Origin: Flavobacteriaceae bacterium
GTDB taxonomy: Bacteria > Bacteroidota > Bacteroidia > Flavobacteriales > Flavobacteriaceae
Reading direction: 5' to 3'
DNA length: 7,540 nt
NCBI GenBank assembly: GCA_020347545.1
Contig: CP070731.1
Span: forward strand, 183,120-190,659
A model generated the notes under the pieces. It made no database searches, was not told the origin of the DNA, and was given only the letters and a program-made list of their open reading frames with translations. The position numbers were made by a program, and so were the translations under genes. Positions 4,919 to 7,540 of the stretch are shown in pieces. Numbering within the stretch: the stretch's first letter is position 1; each line of letters opens with the position of its first letter.

Positions 4919-7540
4919 ATGACAGACTATAAACCACAAAGATTTAATAAAGTTTTACGAGAACTGAATATTTCTCTGGACAGAGCCGTGGAGTTTCTGG
5001 CGAACAAGGGAATTGATATTGATCATCGGCCAACGGCGAAGATCTCTCAGGAGGTTTATACAATTCTGTCGGATGAATTTCAGACGGATAAAAGTAAAAA
5101 AGTAGCCTCGAAAGAAATTGGAGAGGAGAAGAGAAAAGAAAAAGAAGAAATCCGTTTAGCTCTTGAAAAGGAAGCTGAGATGAAACGTCTTCAGGAAGAG
5201 GCCAAGAGATCAGAGATATTTAAAACAGATTCTGAAAAAATATCGGGACCGAAAATGGTCGGAAAAATCGATATTGATCAGGCCACTGTGGTTGAGGAAG
5301 AAGCTAAAGTTGTTGAGGAACCCGCAAAGGAAGCTCCTGCTGAGGAGGTGATCAAAGGATCCAAGAAGCTGAAGGGTCTAAAACAAGTGGGCAAAATAGA
5401 TGTGGAGTCCAAGGAAGCACCGGCTGCTGCTGAGGAAACCAAAAAGGAAGTAGAGAAGAAGGAAGAGCAGCCCGCAGATAAGAAGGAAGAAGTCAAGGCT
5501 GAGGAGTCCACTGAAGAGCCAACCCAAACGCTTAAGACAGAATATCAAAAACTTTCGGGTCCAAAAAAGACAGGTGAGACCATTGACCTATCAAAGTTTG
5601 AACGGCCTAAAAAGAAACCTGCTGAAAAGAAGGAAGGAGAGGGCGATTCCAGCAAGACCAAAAAGAAGCGTAAGAGAATTCACGTTAAGCGAAGTGATTT
5701 TGGGCAATCAGGAAAAGGACAGTCAGGAAGCAAAGGAGGTCAAAGAGGGCCTGGAAGAAAACCTATTGTAAAGGAGGAGCCATCTGCAGAAGAGGTCCAA
5801 AAACAAGTAAGGGAAACTCTTGAAAAGCTTCAGGGGAAGTCCAAAAAAGGAAAAGGAGCCAAGTATAGAAGAGAGAAAAGAGACCTTCACAGACAACAGG
5901 CCGAAAAGGATCTGGAACAACAAGAAGCTGAAAGTAAAGTAATAAAGGTAACGGAATTTGTTACGGCGAATGAGGTGGCAACCATGATGAATGTTTCTGT
6001 GACGGAAGTAATTTCCGCATGTATGTCATTGGGGATGATGATATCAATGAACCAAAGACTTGACGCTGAAACCCTGACTATTGTTGCTGAGGAGTTTGGA
6101 TATAAAGTTGAATTCGTTGATGCTGAGGTCGAGGAAACCGTTGAAGAAGAGGAGGACAGACCTGAAGATCTGAAACCAAGGGCTCCGATTGTTACAGTTA
6201 TGGGTCACGTTGACCACGGTAAGACTTCTTTACTTGATTATATCAGAAAGGCAAATGTAATTGCTGGTGAATCAGGAGGAATAACGCAGCATATTGGTGC
6301 CTATGCGGTTGAACTTGAAGACGGTCAAAAGATAACCTTCCTGGACACTCCGGGTCACGAAGCGTTTACGGCGATGCGTGCCAGAGGTACTCAGGTAACG
6401 GATATTGCGGTAATCGTAATCTCTGCAGATGATGCAATTATGCCTCAAACGAAGGAGGCCATAAGCCATGCTCAGGCAGCAGGAGTTCCGATAGTATTTG
6501 CCATCAATAAAATTGACAAACCCGATGCGAACCCTGATAAGGTGAAGGAGGAACTGGCACAGATGAATCTTCTTGTTGAAGACTGGGGTGGTAAAATCCA
6601 ATCACATGATGTATCTGCCTTAAAAGGTATCGGAATTCAAGAACTTTTAGAGAAGATTCTTCTTGAAGCAGAACTACTTGAATTAAAGGCCAATCCAAAT
6701 AAACTGGCAAGCGGTTCGGTAGTTGAAGCTTATCTGGATAAAGGAAAAGGTTATGTTGCCACTGTTTTGGTAGATGGAGGAACCCTACGTGTGGGAGACT
6801 ATATTCTTGCAGGACATCATTCAGGTAAAGTAAAGGCTTTACAGGATGAAAGAGGAAATAATGTGGATGAAGCAGGCCCTTCGAGACCAGTCTCGATTCT
6901 TGGTCTTGACGGAGCACCACAGGCAGGAGACAAGTTTAAAGTTTACGAAGATGAGAGAGAAGCAAAACAAATTGCAGCAAAACGATCTCAATTAAGTCGT
7001 GAACAGTCGGTGAGAACTCAAAGGCATATTACACTGGATGAAATCGGAAGAAGGATTGCCCTCGGAGGATTCAAAGAACTCAATATTATCCTTAAGGGTG
7101 ATGTGGACGGTTCGGTAGAGGCACTTACTGATTCGCTTCAAAAACTCTCTACTGAAGAGATTCAGGTAAATATAATCCACAAGGGAGTTGGTGCAATAAC
7201 TGAATCAGACGTATTGCTTGCTTCTGCTTCTGAGGCGATCATCATAGGGTTTAATGTCAGGCCTTCAGTCAATGCAAGACAGCTGGCTGAGAAAGAGGAA
7301 ATCGACATCAGAAATTACTCAATTATTTATAAGGTTATTGATGATGTTAAAGATGCCATGGAAGGAATGCTATCTCCTGATATTGTGGAAGAGATCACCG
7401 GTAGTGCGGAGATCAGGGAGACTTACAAAATTTCCAAAGTAGGTACCATTGCAGGTTGTATGGTTCAGGAAGGTAAGATTTACAGGAGTTCTAAGATCAG
7501 ATTGATTCGAGATAATGTTGTGATTTATACAGGGGAGCTA
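4919..7540 (+). CDS. infB: Translation initiation factor IF2, first 874 codons (3' end outside window)
   Basis: IF2 is the GTPase that brings initiator fMet-tRNA to the 30S subunit and drives 50S joining. An IF2 N-terminal subdomain (about 1-55, NKVLRELNISLDRAVEFLANKG at 10-31) is followed by a long Lys/Glu-rich linker (about 58-340). The linker has three related segments (108-120, 150-162, 211-224), a basic patch KTKKKRKR (246-253) and a Gly-rich patch near 263-277. A second N-terminal subdomain spans about 345-400. The G domain has GHVDHGKTS (429-437), DTPGH (476-480), NKID (530-533) and SAL (566-568), all intact. Domains II and III follow and domain IV is cut. From the G1-to-end distance in other IF2 proteins, roughly 50 residues are missing. 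A stop at 4913-4915 in the same frame makes ATG 4919 the first start. The gene follows nusA after 49 bp with no clear promoter or terminator in the gap, so it belongs to the rimP operon. Confidence 0.97.
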   Translation, partial: MTDYKPQRFNKVLRELNISLDRAVEFLANKGIDIDHRPTAKISQEVYTILSDEFQTDKSKKVASKEIGEEKRKEKEEIRLALEKEAEMKRLQEEAKRSEIFKTDSEKISGPKMVGKIDIDQATVVEEEAKVVEEPAKEAPAEEVIKGSKKLKGLKQVGKIDVESKEAPAAAEETKKEVEKKEEQPADKKEEVKAEESTEEPTQTLKTEYQKLSGPKKTGETIDLSKFERPKKKPAEKKEGEGDSSKTKKKRKRIHVKRSDFGQSGKGQSGSKGGQRGPGRKPIVKEEPSAEEVQKQVRETLEKLQGKSKKGKGAKYRREKRDLHRQQAEKDLEQQEAESKVIKVTEFVTANEVATMMNVSVTEVISACMSLGMMISMNQRLDAETLTIVAEEFGYKVEFVDAEVEETVEEEEDRPEDLKPRAPIVTVMGHVDHGKTSLLDYIRKANVIAGESGGITQHIGAYAVELEDGQKITFLDTPGHEAFTAMRARGTQVTDIAVIVISADDAIMPQTKEAISHAQAAGVPIVFAINKIDKPDANPDKVKEELAQMNLLVEDWGGKIQSHDVSALKGIGIQELLEKILLEAELLELKANPNKLASGSVVEAYLDKGKGYVATVLVDGGTLRVGDYILAGHHSGKVKALQDERGNNVDEAGPSRPVSILGLDGAPQAGDKFKVYEDEREAKQIAAKRSQLSREQSVRTQRHITLDEIGRRIALGGFKELNIILKGDVDGSVEALTDSLQKLSTEEIQVNIIHKGVGAITESDVLLASASEAIIIGFNVRPSVNARQLAEKEEIDIRNYSIIYKVIDDVKDAMEGMLSPDIVEEITGSAEIRETYKISKVGTIAGCMVQEGKIYRSSKIRLIRDNVVIYTGEL

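Noticed and set aside
5278..5511. Ser/Ala-rich minus-strand open frame in the infB linker
   Set aside because: It is the complement of the Lys/Glu-rich linker, a usual low-complexity shadow.
6504..6920. 138-codon minus-strand open frame inside infB, the longest antisense frame
   Set aside because: It lies fully opposite the conserved G domain and domain II of IF2, and its translation has no recognisable domain; a codon-bias shadow.

Overview
This 7.5 kb window looks like chromosomal DNA of a member of the Bacteroidota, most likely a flavobacterium. The DNA is AT-rich. Two promoters match the Bacteroidota consensus (TTTG, 19 nt spacer, TAnnTTTG) exactly. Start codons generally lack a Shine-Dalgarno sequence. 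The recognisable proteins (a DUF2723 membrane protein, a long outer-membrane PagL-like protein, a two-domain UspA protein, and an IF2 with a long Lys/Glu-rich linker) fit that group.

Left part (1-950). The 5' end of a DUF2723/TMEM260-like membrane glycosyltransferase gene runs leftwards off the window edge. It is followed rightwards by a tRNA-Gln(TTG) gene with its own perfect promoter and a GAAA-tetraloop terminator. Next comes a small 50-codon ORF (646-798) of unknown function, with its own near-consensus promoter and a strong terminator. The two terminators share an 11-base left arm.

Middle part (951-2993). A 402-residue outer-membrane protein with a PagL-type lipid A deacylase motif is read rightwards. 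It meets a leftward tandem-domain universal stress protein gene tail to tail, with only 3 bp between the stop codons.

Right part (2994-7540). This is the conserved rimP-nusA-infB operon (ribosome maturation factor, transcription factor NusA, initiation factor IF2), read rightwards from a perfect promoter at 3055-3085. Between promoter and rimP lies a GC-rich hairpin followed by five T residues, which looks like an intrinsic terminator inside the leader and could act as an attenuator of the operon. infB runs off the right edge with its last part missing.

Most of the window is ordinary core genome. There is no sign of a mobile element, CRISPR array or defence system. The points most worth a second look are the rimP leader hairpin, the small stand-alone ORF, and the altered active-site pattern of the PagL-like protein.
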